From Nocardia fusca NBRC 14340 (GTDB lineage Bacteria; Actinomycetota; Actinomycetes; Mycobacteriales; Mycobacteriaceae), in NCBI RefSeq assembly GCF_001618425.1, contig NZ_BDCU01000023.1, positions 124,001 through 188,000 of the forward strand: a stretch of 64,000 bases of DNA, read 5' to 3'. Under the pieces are notes generated by a model that worked only from the letters and a program-made list of their open reading frames with translations, ran no database searches and was not told where the DNA came from. The position numbers were made by a program, and so were the translations under genes. Below are positions 12,401 through 18,105 of this stretch, in pieces. Every line of letters starts with the position of its first letter. The first letter of the stretch is position 1.

Positions 12401-15400
12401 CGGTATCGATCCGGGCGAGCCGACTGCCGAGAACGTCCGCCGGGTGCGGGACCTCATCGAATATCAGCAGGCACGGCGGATCGGCGCACTGACCGGGCTG
12501 GCCGACGCCGCTCGGCGGTACAACGCCGAACACGCCGATATCCCGTACAGCGACGAGGCGACCTTCTTCGACGCCAACCCCCTCGCGCGTTTCCTACGCG
12601 AGGTGGTCGCCGCCTATCGCGAACCGCACCGGGCGCCGCAGTGGCTACCGGAATCGGTGCGGCGCCGCCTGCCCGGCCCGGCCGATCTCCTGGGCTGGGA
12701 GGGCGTGAACAACGGCGGCGAGCCCACCCGCGACTGGGGTGATCTCTTCGACACCGACCAGCCCGGCCGGGACGACGGCCGCCGGGTCTATCTGGAACGG
12801 GCGCTGCGCCGCGACCAGATTCGCGACGAGCGGGCGGTGTGGGCGCAGATCCTCGGCGATATCGACCTGGCCACGCTGGATGCCGGCCGACTCGCCGATA
12901 CCCTCGCCGAGCAGCTGTTCCGCGTCCAGGACGCGGCGTTGCGGGTGGAGGAGCTCGCCCGGCAGGCCGACGAGTTCCTGCGTCGCGACGCCGAGGTCGA
13001 CGAACTCGCCGGCCTGATCGGCGATATGGCGGCCCAGGAATGGGTCCACGCACAGGGTGGGGTCATGTTCGGCGACCCGGCGGGTCTGGGTCTGCTGCCC
13101 GGCGACCGGCCCGGGGCGCCGATGCGGCTGGTCGTGGTCGACGGCCGGCTCGAACACGACCGGGTGCTGGCCGACGCGCTCGCGCGCTATCCGGACCTCG
13201 CCGCGGCCGTGAACGACGGCACGCTGGATGTACGGTACGCACTCACCCGGGTGGAGCCGGGGCAGCCGCTGCCCGGCGGCGGGTACGGACCGGAGCGGAT
13301 CACCGTGGCCGACGCGGGCGCACCGCGGGTCCGGCACCTCGCCGCGGAGGTCGAGGGGCGGTACGTCGATCTCACCCTCGTCGACGACGGCGACGGCTGG
13401 CGGGTGGTGCCCGACGACCCCGCCGACCCGGGCCCCGGCCACCGCCTCGACCCGATGTCGCGCGCCGAAATCGACACCGCCGTGCACGAACTCGCCCGGC
13501 GGCTGGGAGTCACCGACGAGGATCTGGCCGATCCGCGTCGGCTCGCCGCGGAACTGTCGGCGCTGCGCGACCAGAACGAGATCCGCGCCGCCCAGCTCGA
13601 GGCGATCATGGACCACGCGCGCACCGCCTGGGATATCGACACCTATCACGCGGTCGGCCGGGCCCGGGACATCCTGGCGCACCGCCTCGACCCGGCGGAT
13701 ACCGCCCCGCTCGGTCCGCCGCGGGCCGCGCAGATCGTCGCGGACCCCGCGACCCCGGGGGCCCGGCGGATCCAGCAGATCACCGGAATGCTCTCCTACG
13801 CCAAGGAACTGGCGGCACTGGATCCTACCGCGGTCGACGCGGCCATCGCGCGGCTGCGGCAGCGCCTCGACGCCCTCGACGAAGCCGTCCGAGTGGTCGG
13901 TACCGGAGATATCGAGGAAGCGATCCGGTCCCTCGTGCACCGGCCGCACGCCCGGCCCGACATGATCACCGCACTCACCGACTTCCTGTCCGCACTCGGG
14001 CGGATCGATGTCTTCGACCCCGCGACCCACGGCGATCGGGCCGTGGACCCGCGGGTGGGTCGCACCGAGATCCCGGTGCACGAGAAGGCGGTCCGGCATC
14101 TGGTCGGTCTGATCGAGAATCTGCGCCACCTCGCCGACGCTCCGCAGCGGATGGACCTGCTGGACGCCGAATCCGATCTACTGCCCGCCACCGAACTCGG
14201 CATCGGCCACGATTTCGCCCGGACGGTCGGCGTCGATGTGCCTCCCGCGGACCTCGCCCGCTGGGACGAGGTGCTGGATCGGCACCGCCGCGGCGAGATC
14301 GACGACGACCATCCCGAATTCGCCTGGGTACGCGCGGAACTCGCCCGCTGGAACGAGGTCTACGAGAAATACCGCGACGGCCGGCTGGACCGGCACGAAC
14401 GCTTGACACCGACCGAACTCGCCGAGGTCCAAGCCGAATTGCGCGCCGAGGTTCGGCAGCGCGCCCGCGATATCGCGGCATTGGCCGAACTCGCCGGTCA
14501 CGCCGCCCGGCTCGATGAGACCCGATTGCGCGACGAGCGGGAGCGAGCGGTGGCCCGGGTGCAACGTGCGCGAGCCGCCCTGCCCCCGCCCGGTCCGGAG
14601 CTCCCGGTGGCCGAGGCCGATCTGGCCTCGCATCCGGCACTGGACCGCCGGATCGAGGCGTTGCGGGGTCGCACGACCCGAATCGATGAACAGCAGGAAT
14701 ATCAGCGGCGCGTCTCCGAGTACGAGGACGCCGCCCGCCGGGTGATCGACGCCGAGGCCGATCTCGCCCGGATCGACAACGAACTCGAACAGGGCCCGAT
14801 AGGCCGCGACGACCGGGCAGCAGACCCCGCCGAACCGCGCGGCGATACGGATGACGCCGGTGGACACGGCGGACGAACCGAACCGGGTAGCGGTTCGCGG
14901 GCAAATCGTGGTGCGGCGGGAGACGCGGATCCGCCCGGCGGCAACGGTTCCACCGGACGCCGCCGGATACCGATGCCGCGCGGATCTTCGCTGCGTCCCC
15001 ATATTCCGCATCCGCCGCGCGATCGAGAGATCGATTTCCCGCCACCGTTCGAGAACGAGCGCGAGCCATGGCCGGTGGATCTCACCGATCTCCCCGTGCA
15101 GCCCCGGCCACCGGAACGGTCCGACCCCCCACAGCCGCCCGCACCGCCGGAGCCGCCGCCCGCACCGGGGCCTCCGGTTCCACCGACGGCGCCGATCCCG
15201 CCCGCACCGCCGGAGCCGCCCGTGCCGCCCGAACCCCCGACACCGCCGCAGCCCCCGACACCGTCGCAGCCCCCGACACCGTCGCAGCCCCCGACACCGT
15301 CGCAGCCGCCGACTCCTCCAGCGCCGCCGGGCCAACCACAACCGTCCGACCCACCGCAGCTCCCGGCGCCTCCCGGCCTGCCGCTCCCACCCGGATGGCC

Positions 15401-16199
15401 GACGCCACCCGCCGAGCCGCCGTGGTCACCCGTGGTTCCGGAACTTCCGCAGTCGCCCGGCCCACCGCTGCCCGGGCAACCGACGGTTCCCGCACCGCCT
15501 CCGGTCCCGGGCCCGTGGCCACCGGACGCGCACCCGCCGTTCGATCCCTATCCCGCCGCACCCGGCCCGGCTCGTCCACCGGAGCCGGGCAACCTTCCGG
15601 GCAGCGGCTTCCCGCCGGGGCCTCCCGGGGGCGCCGCCCCCGCGAACCCGAGTCCGCCGGGTGGTTCGGCACCCGGCGGTATGCCGTATCCGCCGATGCT
15701 GCCGCCGCCCGGCAGCGGGCCGCAGGGCGGTTCGCGCGAGCGCCCCCGCCACCGACACGCTGCGCCGGCCGACGGTCCGCCGCCGGCCCGTGGCGATGGA
15801 GAGACCGACGCGGCGGCCCCGTTGGTGGTACGCCCGTTCGCGGGGTTCGGTGTGCCCTCGGCGTTCAACCCGCGGACCGGCGCGTTGCAGGCGGCACCGG
15901 CCGCACCGGGCCGGGTCAGCGGTCTCTACGGCGAGATCGCCGGGGTGCCGGTGGTGCTGTACCGGCGGCACGGCCGGCTGGAGTTGCGGATCGGTGGGTC
16001 GACCATCGACCTGGACGGCCCGGTTATCGTCGAGTTGGCGACCGTCGCCTACCGGACCACGCGGTTCGCGCTGGTCCAGGGCGGACACCGGCTCGGTGAG
16101 CTGACCTACCGGTCGCTGCCGGAGGAGTTGGATTTCGGCGCGTATCTGCGGGATGTACTCGCCGATCCGCAGCGGCGCGCGCAGGTGTTCACCACGTGA
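3..16199 (+). CDS. Giant multidomain toxin-like protein, 5'-partial (at least 5,399 codons here)
   Basis: The frame is open from the left edge to the TGA at 16197-16199. The GTG at 27 is not a credible start, because open in-frame codons precede it and it falls inside a conserved-looking segment, so the true N-terminus lies outside the window. Visible order: a nuclease-like segment (EAK motif, 84-92), a 9-residue repeat tract, three HExGH zinc-peptidase-like domains (about 850-3300), module A (about 3480-6600), charged coiled-coil-like and Pro/Gly linkers, a middle unit (about 7600-10300), module B (about 11600-14560), a very Pro-rich linker (15090-15700), and a roughly 130-residue C-terminal domain. 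Giant WXG100/polymorphic-toxin-like proteins of this kind occur in Nocardia. Secretion through the nearby ESX system is inferred from location. It ends in an unrecognised domain, not the C-terminal toxin usual for polymorphic toxins. Confidence 0.85.
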   Translation, partial: EGASTAKLVVDIAVLVPGTATSAPKLLIIEAKGADSPLGGSRRADAQHGAPEYLRDTLAVDKNLATVLTETPDRMRSRGIDPDGATGRALLRAREELLAAHRDGTLEVEYHQVRTAATGEITVRRFDLERDGAPVRVDVIGGIDRSAPEGSGPAVRGRSPGEDDARRNPDVGDTRPIPVVGDTRPIPVVGDTRPIPVVGDTRPIPVVGDTRPIPVGDDARPIAQDGDEQPISVVDDSRPTPGVDGTPPRAEADDTRTGPSVDGTRPVPLHGADRPSDAQLLGAPDDDSWSGLDSVQVGERLRIELRDLTGNPRFEVFGFDRPEVHPEVAREYARALVDMFRAYPSARLDSVGFRDLGPGVFGRTHWSLDNGMPRADSIEFNASMATDPAAVRRETGHDAGTGWFPDVARDRPAYARAVHEFGHVLDGSGGHRARRELTGHLMRHFFDRHPAATGVEDYFAWLRESLSGYSFHPGTPHPNPAEALAEAFLATEMRRGGGAEPDPAPRDRGDDPVQLIRDLLVGYVDAPPGVAALLIGPLHDGPEHIGSDDTRSPDSGDRHRDAVDDEWSAMGLDEIVATLRERYPFREITGFADRPGVPPLDLTLVREVARAVDLMMSRFPMLDVHNLRIGPVTDPDHVRGLAGYDLDPRDADRMVTDTITLNERLLRNPGEFYASRRRSEQTFHSPRNSADRPAFATTVHELGHGLDYAGSTRARGTVEDLLVEYYSEKTGGFDPDEFSVWINQLSGYSFTNRGDLNRPEVLADAVLDVVLNGPDATEPARIVYAALLRESIDNYYDTFENEAAALRITDLGLGPWTDGYDRSAADRPDRPAGEVADRPGDSATPDSDIALLGSPAADQWSDLGPAEVGEKLRDHMRAATGNPDFAVFGFDLPDLNPEVVREYARAVTDMYRGYPQTDIRAIGIGNRREGILADAGPALDRETGLVHTEDITLSYRHATSVENFRAQVQRGVDNEQFSPTMLRRPVYAMAVHEYGHALDYAGGLRASATAQRHLLLRAAEVGGDFGAWLQQLSGYSRDDDGLLRGHEAVPDAFAEYIMGGDDPAARDGAVVTPVRELYELLIRHADNPPGGVLERAGERGAMDAGRRPDDDGSGRDRPDDDRDGNGPETSTGGGAKKPPAGPPRPAPPPEEPDGGRPDQEPGGDEAPIDPDAIIEPLVIEVDGERIAFDLVPDGPDRWRLVPRGELPSATPERPAALRRELAAIRRMWPGREPQVKYPSGSGWDSRGQAAIADGVAGIPDLVNPVPPQPPATPAPTPDHPVIGPAPESGPPDPTLLRIGQQLPVWIGNREHIPIFGRLSARMRDDAGEFVPMHPGDDAEYQPWLTDGTLDAARDQLLADLDSRRISPAHALRDLLAVAARPDATPEQQRRILDALRDRELISGDEAAALAHGLAEESEARGSALPVGPAPDGESLTDAARRLLDIDLPDDSPETLARVIDEQQYRVARATGAIEGLAAAVRRYRIEQTLPYTMRDAPSAADTERGLPRTDEPVALDDPGGRRTEDYPDDVFDDDFFDGEADAPSPRRPGRYAAPDPEGRPVPFRDEISFIDQNPMGRFLIEILAAFGHEPGLLDTPPVENGADQLPMWGDGYELGRDQGLRRFFENALRRDQIRDELASWAAMRDLSLEDLLADPEDVLDRLRAENVARSERVAEFVAAARATLPETGLTDPVGDLLGRQIVRLPGGVGHPDRLVIVDGPRDREQVLADALAADPELRHLLDRGDLVLDYRAVQRDWTGETVLVPAPVPPLRYLHESILGRDLEVLLVRAGDGTWHQVVGSAADHRAALGEPVPRSTPEIVAEIAGILHELGIGPDVVTPDAPAATVGDLLLDNAVRAVQLEALADFIRSATDIEIFNELTDARSRLARRLGLNLIPDPGAPERTLTAESLADRLSDTGQRRALRAQQFADLAEYAKRLREVDSNAVAAARDRLARRLVPEDLARRMATQRAADRAGVDRRIAALLPPGYVDGPDGKRVFAVTPSGLDPKKLFQVIRRLERDGHSELVHEALVEYANALFDIDPYTDVPRGDRTADPRIADGRFPMHDREAMGGLRDLIAEAVRAVGAGDFARAVADAANRPDSHRIPDDDPDQRPHADRDWARLVGVDLTGADDATFVRIYEAYRDGRIENHEGLSPEDLAAELDHLRREVRDRARRIAALGRLLDEYARSRRSDLAAAGDGKLASGAGDPPPGPGPAGPLGGPEGPGPQGPLLGPERSGPQKPPPGSPGPLAPRTGGETPPMPEPGDSGDGGGKPPDTPPAVPGDPGEGPDDSGPGAEPGSGEASALPDSYAELMDWVELRRAEIAVDAAADEAAWARRQAADRPGDELLRFRAEQADRMLGYARERVDRIRLAQVDRAAWNARMDADRARFLADMDPDNWLAGQRADLAEWVARMAEERARWWQDMLGGPGGDTPPGGPGPDPDSGPTGPKPDSAPTPEGAPEPDSGESEAEAGTPRGAATEAAGGRPGTGGDQQIPDGAAPVSEGGRSAADGAEPGDTGGPRAQEEDGGATGPRPHDLLADALVDAVARCDELTARIAELASGLHTDVDPAAFGTARIAETLGELRGRDLDAEDRVRVEEISGLMTRLLHAEQEVRRITGRIEYDRLVGERHGVTREREFLRAKITDRARHLGLQNPGGWADLGPEARERIVLRLDEETGYDAVEVAGGIDELPLHDRSAVGDQERQHRRDLIRKLIARTAEFDELGTRLRELDRQIAGMEQGQELLDRPRPEEVTAELERLARERAAELHRIKPRRTMRDDLARRLGVDEHDDPAAGLLEPGALDSTLRDLREGAFRDFGAGVLRPSQYQRRLLRIDALADVARDVNEAHHRIGRLQDEMARVAGVWRALVEAEGGRMVTDRVGVVDGDEPRIIVFGPRPNPANPRADHDAALDHALYNSLAAAQAMVCPETTVEYRRVLADREDNWRVEEMDPPEVERMSTGWVAGRRLDMTRWRDAAGDWHPVDPTRPGWQTNRDAPDLPKKFGQKDLPDGVSGWASEDVVNDIVLPLEDVPAGKIPESTLPVNAPMAPAQYDTSGIDPKDLFGQHWGADAYNVMRLLLMAALVPKHPAVKAWIRRHPEIGRWVQARPWLQKLPPFGTVFRGYEWFAPPGTDVQPMHRRWQESDHLPPAAMNEIPEGLRREWEREAEQWAEVQRWADEEYDRFLGDDTDIDRIAAGIERYRADRQRAAAREFVDLVRTRTVGELGGLDPLGDVPAQLARIEAAIDRVAEEAGDRFAVDDPELVRNTVEQVREMLLGVVDPAEIVPGADPDEIVRAVDPDDIAELLAGQMRDDVPRFTRAELEQIKNHLMVDEHWVRDADDPDGELARRPMDRLADIAEAWHRLRAGEPLPADLVLLQDALAEAQYLADHPQATWQAANTYAIGLGHHWDSQRPPLTEWRAGRPYALPPLQPDAAYLPPPGGPVPDDPDNPDGPPPDEPGTPPTNGPGGGKPPAHPPSSAHHAPESPQGTRPPQGNGPPPPPNDPGGPGDPGDPSGPGTPPAGDSGAPRHGDPLRDLVSFLRDMAHWPAQRTAPPLTGAAAEHARRLAEHFGLTGVFGELRDPLAALAELAEIARARGFFDDLDGGPRMRYPADFGELSTAERYGDEQYWRHEADPELAAAMREELLRAGLPVEDPQLPPAPPHGELPATRPEGEQPTTPPAGRALTTSPDGALPIASPDGEVPATSPDGAVASAPGNGGAPARRPEGAADRGRDSATGPAPRMESVAETRDALARRLGIDDEALGPDRLGATVSDHRYRILLRAGAVEALAAAQTRVDAATDPAERAARRDTRDLWARLLGIDPEQLNRDPAAVLDRERAGVVRAADELAALADGAVAARQQADSRSPEPGDTRRGNVVVEGERVPVRLVADDGDRWRVAETGRAVPPDVPTAPADPPRRTPLLRRIWEWLRDTGYTNETPKYPSGSGIDSAGQSLLGDEAGLPLRKAEDPTPGAPGDEYEVLSTKFNPVRILKEGVTLWKKRELLPFLRRFTSRVAPPGRDTAPLLDEAGNEYRYWLDEADPELVRRELGVELDDLKRLAEQENPALPEAPGTRLPAPGPTRAEPAGAEVPRSAGEIAGWADELADAAARRDEQAAALAAAARAFGIDPGEPTAENVRRVRDLIEYQQARRIGALTGLADAARRYNAEHADIPYSDEATFFDANPLARFLREVVAAYREPHRAPQWLPESVRRRLPGPADLLGWEGVNNGGEPTRDWGDLFDTDQPGRDDGRRVYLERALRRDQIRDERAVWAQILGDIDLATLDAGRLADTLAEQLFRVQDAALRVEELARQADEFLRRDAEVDELAGLIGDMAAQEWVHAQGGVMFGDPAGLGLLPGDRPGAPMRLVVVDGRLEHDRVLADALARYPDLAAAVNDGTLDVRYALTRVEPGQPLPGGGYGPERITVADAGAPRVRHLAAEVEGRYVDLTLVDDGDGWRVVPDDPADPGPGHRLDPMSRAEIDTAVHELARRLGVTDEDLADPRRLAAELSALRDQNEIRAAQLEAIMDHARTAWDIDTYHAVGRARDILAHRLDPADTAPLGPPRAAQIVADPATPGARRIQQITGMLSYAKELAALDPTAVDAAIARLRQRLDALDEAVRVVGTGDIEEAIRSLVHRPHARPDMITALTDFLSALGRIDVFDPATHGDRAVDPRVGRTEIPVHEKAVRHLVGLIENLRHLADAPQRMDLLDAESDLLPATELGIGHDFARTVGVDVPPADLARWDEVLDRHRRGEIDDDHPEFAWVRAELARWNEVYEKYRDGRLDRHERLTPTELAEVQAELRAEVRQRARDIAALAELAGHAARLDETRLRDERERAVARVQRARAALPPPGPELPVAEADLASHPALDRRIEALRGRTTRIDEQQEYQRRVSEYEDAARRVIDAEADLARIDNELEQGPIGRDDRAADPAEPRGDTDDAGGHGGRTEPGSGSRANRGAAGDADPPGGNGSTGRRRIPMPRGSSLRPHIPHPPRDREIDFPPPFENEREPWPVDLTDLPVQPRPPERSDPPQPPAPPEPPPAPGPPVPPTAPIPPAPPEPPVPPEPPTPPQPPTPSQPPTPSQPPTPSQPPTPPAPPGQPQPSDPPQLPAPPGLPLPPGWPTPPAEPPWSPVVPELPQSPGPPLPGQPTVPAPPPVPGPWPPDAHPPFDPYPAAPGPARPPEPGNLPGSGFPPGPPGGAAPANPSPPGGSAPGGMPYPPMLPPPGSGPQGGSRERPRHRHAAPADGPPPARGDGETDAAAPLVVRPFAGFGVPSAFNPRTGALQAAPAAPGRVSGLYGEIAGVPVVLYRRHGRLELRIGGSTIDLDGPVIVELATVAYRTTRFALVQGGHRLGELTYRSLPEELDFGAYLRDVLADPQRRAQVFTT
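528..650 (+). repeat. 27-bp tandem repeat coding DTRPIPVVG
   Basis: Four exact copies of a 27-bp unit (528-554, 555-581, 582-608, 609-635) are followed by a partial copy to about 650, all in frame. Degenerate units continue on both sides as D-x-R/P-P repeats. The encoded tract is polar and Pro-rich and links the nuclease-like segment to the first zincin domain. Exact nucleotide identity suggests recent expansion or gene-conversion upkeep. Confidence 0.9.
850..1640 (+). other. Zincin-like domain 1 (HEFGH)
   Basis: HEFGH is encoded at 1257-1271. About 45-60 residues downstream come SGYS and an Asn-Pro-Ala-Glu-Ala-x-Ala-Glu-Ala-Phe segment. This is the HExxH plus downstream Glu layout of gluzincin-type peptidases such as the anthrax lethal factor-like group, where the Glu is the third zinc ligand. 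The domain opens with W-S-x-L and contains G-F-x-R/D-P, shared with the next two domains, so the three form a homologous series. Confidence 0.6.
1690..2460 (+). other. Zincin-like domain 2 (HELGH)
   Basis: HELGH is encoded at 2100-2114 and followed by GLDYAG. LSGYS and a downstream Pro-Glu-Val-Leu-Ala segment are kept, so the zinc ligands look intact. The domain is the most diverged of the three in its N-terminal part but keeps the same order of motifs. Confidence 0.6.
2570..3300 (+). other. Zincin-like domain 3 (HEYGH)
   Basis: HEYGH is encoded at 2976-2990, followed by ALDYAGG, then LSGYS and a Glu-Ala-Val-Pro-Asp-Ala-Phe-Ala-Glu segment. The opening W-S-D-L-G-P-A-E-V-G-E and the GNPxFxVFGFD motif match domain 1 closely. 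This domain and domain 1 are the nearest relatives of the three. Confidence 0.6.
3480..6600 (+). repeat. Module A of the giant protein (paired with module B)
   Basis: Collinear landmarks are shared with module B: a Trp-Arg-hydrophobic strand, KYPSGSG (about 3708), an x-x-D-x-NP-x-x-RFL segment (about 4700), ALRRDQIRDE (about 4885), a V-V/I-D-G strand followed by R-x-x-VLADALA (about 5140), and DPR-x-x-x-x-x-P-hydrophobic-H (about 6170). The module is about 1,040 residues, has no obvious catalytic motif, and is mostly acidic helical sequence. Confidence 0.7.
11590..14560 (+). repeat. Module B of the giant protein (paired with module A)
   Basis: It carries the same ordered landmarks as module A: KYPSGSG (about 11847), FDANPLARFL (about 12568), ALRRDQIRDE (about 12804), a VVVDG strand with VLADALA (about 13130), and DPRVG...PVHEK (about 14047). 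Nucleotide similarity is limited to short blocks, so this is an old internal duplication, unlike the exact 27-bp repeats near the start. Confidence 0.7.
15234..15305 (+). repeat. 18-bp tandem repeat coding PPTPSQ
   Basis: Three exact copies (15252-15269, 15270-15287, 15288-15305) are preceded by one copy with a single mismatch. They sit inside a Pro-rich stretch of roughly 200 residues (15090-15700) separating the charged C-terminal part of module B from the final domain. A linker or surface-spanning role is likely. The same exact-repeat behaviour is seen at 528-650. Confidence 0.85.
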
Positions 16200-16250
16200 C
16201 GCGCGGGATGGTGGGCCGGGCGGATATCCGCGAACCAGTGAGGAGTAGCT

Positions 16251-16535
16251 ATGCGTATCGGACATCCGAGCGACGACGAGTTGCGGGAGAACTTCGCCGA
16301 AATGCTCGAATCGGTCCGCAACGGCGGTGGTCTGCGCACCGAGACCGGACTGGACATGGAGACCGAGGACGCGCTGTGGGCGATCGCCCGCGCCTATCCC
16401 GAGGTTTCCGACGAGTTGGTGGAGGCGGCCCGCGCGACCTTCGCGGGGCAGCTCGACGGCACCAACGCCCGTGCCCGCCGCGCGGAACTGGAGCGGCAGT
16501 TCGAGGAGTTGCGGCGCGCCCGCGACGCGCACTGA
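16251..16535 (+). CDS. Small acidic protein of unknown function (94 aa)
   Basis: The ATG at 16251 follows GTGAGGAG with about 5 nt spacing. The product is hydrophilic and mostly helical, Glu/Arg-rich at the C-terminus (RRAELERQFEELRRARDAH), with no signal peptide or membrane segment. I do not recognise a family. It starts 51 bp after the giant gene on the same strand and precedes the immunity-like gene, so it is probably co-transcribed. It could be a chaperone or immunity partner, but nothing in the sequence shows this. Confidence 0.75.
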   Translation: MRIGHPSDDELRENFAEMLESVRNGGGLRTETGLDMETEDALWAIARAYPEVSDELVEAARATFAGQLDGTNARARRAELERQFEELRRARDAH

Positions 16536-16626
16536 CCGGCCGCGGGCCGGCGTGGTCGGATTCGGCCGTCCGGTGGTTCCGGTTCCGGAGCGAGGCGATC
16601 GCCTCCGAGTTTCGTACGAGGGGAAT

Positions 16627-18105
16627 GTGGGCGAAGTGACAAGGCCGGAAGACCCGGATACGCCGCAGGACGGGGACCCCGATGTCGGTTTCACCCTGTC
16701 ACCGCCCACGCCGGCGCCCGATCCCGCCACGGCCGCTCGTGCGATCGTGCACGACGTCGCCCGGCAACTGGCCGCGGTCGCGCCCGAGGGCTGGCGCCGG
16801 GTGGACGCGGTGTTCGCCTCGACGGTGACCGCCGATGTCGGTTTCGCGGTCTTCTCCGACGAACGGCAGCACGCCGTGCGATGGACTCCCGGTCCTGAGG
16901 TACTCGCGCTGGTGCGTGAACACCGGTTGTTGTCCGCCGCGCTGGGGGACGGGCCGTGGTGGCGCCTGCTGCTGAGCCTCACCCGTGCCGGGCAGCTCGA
17001 GGTCGACTACGACTACGGTGACGAGCCGTTCCCCGACGATCAGTTGTTCGCGCCCGAGATCTACCGCGCCGACCTGGAAGCGTTCCCCCGCAGATCGCTC
17101 CCGGTGTGGCTGGCGGCGTATCTGCGGCACGGGGACCGCCAGCAGCGTTCCCCCGGCGTGGCCGCCGCACGGGCCCGCGCGGACCGGCAAGCCGGTGTTT
17201 CCGGGCGCCCGGTCGGCGACCTCCCTCCTTACCCGCTGATGGCCGCGCGCTGGGCGGTGCTGTCCGCGGCATTCACCGCCGCACGCTCCGAGTGGGGTCC
17301 CCGGTTGCGGCCGGGACTGCGCTGGTTCGAGGGAGCCACCCGCAGCGGGTCGTCCCTGCACGCGCTGCCCGCCGGTCGCGCGGTGCTGTCCGGCGGTGTG
17401 TGGAACGCACCGGAACTCGATCGGGCCTACAACGGTGCGGACGAGCTGCCGCAGCTGTTCCGGGGCGCACCGGACTGGGTCGCCGATCAAGTTCTCAACC
17501 ACCGGGCGGGCGCCGGGATGCTCACCTTCTGCTACTGGTGGGACGGGCAGAGCTGGTACCGCGGGGACTCGCCGGACCCCGCGGTGATCACCGACGCGAT
17601 TCCCGGGGTGCGCGAGGCGGATACGGTCGCGCGGATCGTGACCGGTCTGCTCGGTCCCGACCCGTCGGGCGAGCAGCGGGCTGCCGCCACGGACCTGGTA
17701 TCGGCGGCCGAAGCGGGTCTCCTCACCCGTGCCGCACTCGCCCGTGTCTTCCCCGAGGACGGCGACTTCGATCTCGACGCCGCCTTCTATCAGCTGGTGA
17801 TGGGCGGCGTGACCGCGCCGGAACCCCTCGCGGCCGACGCAGCGCTCGACCGGGTCGGCAGGTACCTGACCGACAGCGGCGCGGACACTTCCGGGTATTC
17901 CGTGGCGGAACTACGCGCGGACCGGGTGAATACCGGGTGGATGGTGTACGTCCCGGTGCCGCCCGGGGAGATCGCGGTCGGCCGGGCGATCTTCTACCTG
18001 GCCGATGACGGGGTGCTGGAGCGTTCCTCGTCGTCGGTGGCGCCCTCGCGCTATCTGCCCGAATTCGAGCAGCGGTTCCGCGAACGTAACCGCACGTTGC
18101 TGTAG
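16627..18105 (+). CDS. Putative multidomain immunity protein (YezG-like N-terminus, YrhB-like C-terminus)
   Basis: The start is the GTG at 16627, preceded by GAGGGG; the open frame extends further upstream but overlaps the previous gene. Product 492 aa, soluble. Residues about 30-160 carry EGWRR...DYDYGDEPFP...PRRSLPVWLAAYL, the pattern of YezG/DUF600-type immunity proteins. A middle part contains WWDGQSWYRGD. The last 100 residues (NTGWMVYVPVP...GRAIFYLADDGVLE...SSSVAPS) resemble YrhB-type immunity domains. Such proteins neutralise polymorphic toxins in the producer cell. Its place directly after the giant toxin-like gene fits this role. Family assignments are from memory of motifs. Confidence 0.7.
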   Translation: MGEVTRPEDPDTPQDGDPDVGFTLSPPTPAPDPATAARAIVHDVARQLAAVAPEGWRRVDAVFASTVTADVGFAVFSDERQHAVRWTPGPEVLALVREHRLLSAALGDGPWWRLLLSLTRAGQLEVDYDYGDEPFPDDQLFAPEIYRADLEAFPRRSLPVWLAAYLRHGDRQQRSPGVAAARARADRQAGVSGRPVGDLPPYPLMAARWAVLSAAFTAARSEWGPRLRPGLRWFEGATRSGSSLHALPAGRAVLSGGVWNAPELDRAYNGADELPQLFRGAPDWVADQVLNHRAGAGMLTFCYWWDGQSWYRGDSPDPAVITDAIPGVREADTVARIVTGLLGPDPSGEQRAAATDLVSAAEAGLLTRAALARVFPEDGDFDLDAAFYQLVMGGVTAPEPLAADAALDRVGRYLTDSGADTSGYSVAELRADRVNTGWMVYVPVPPGEIAVGRAIFYLADDGVLERSSSSVAPSRYLPEFEQRFRERNRTLL

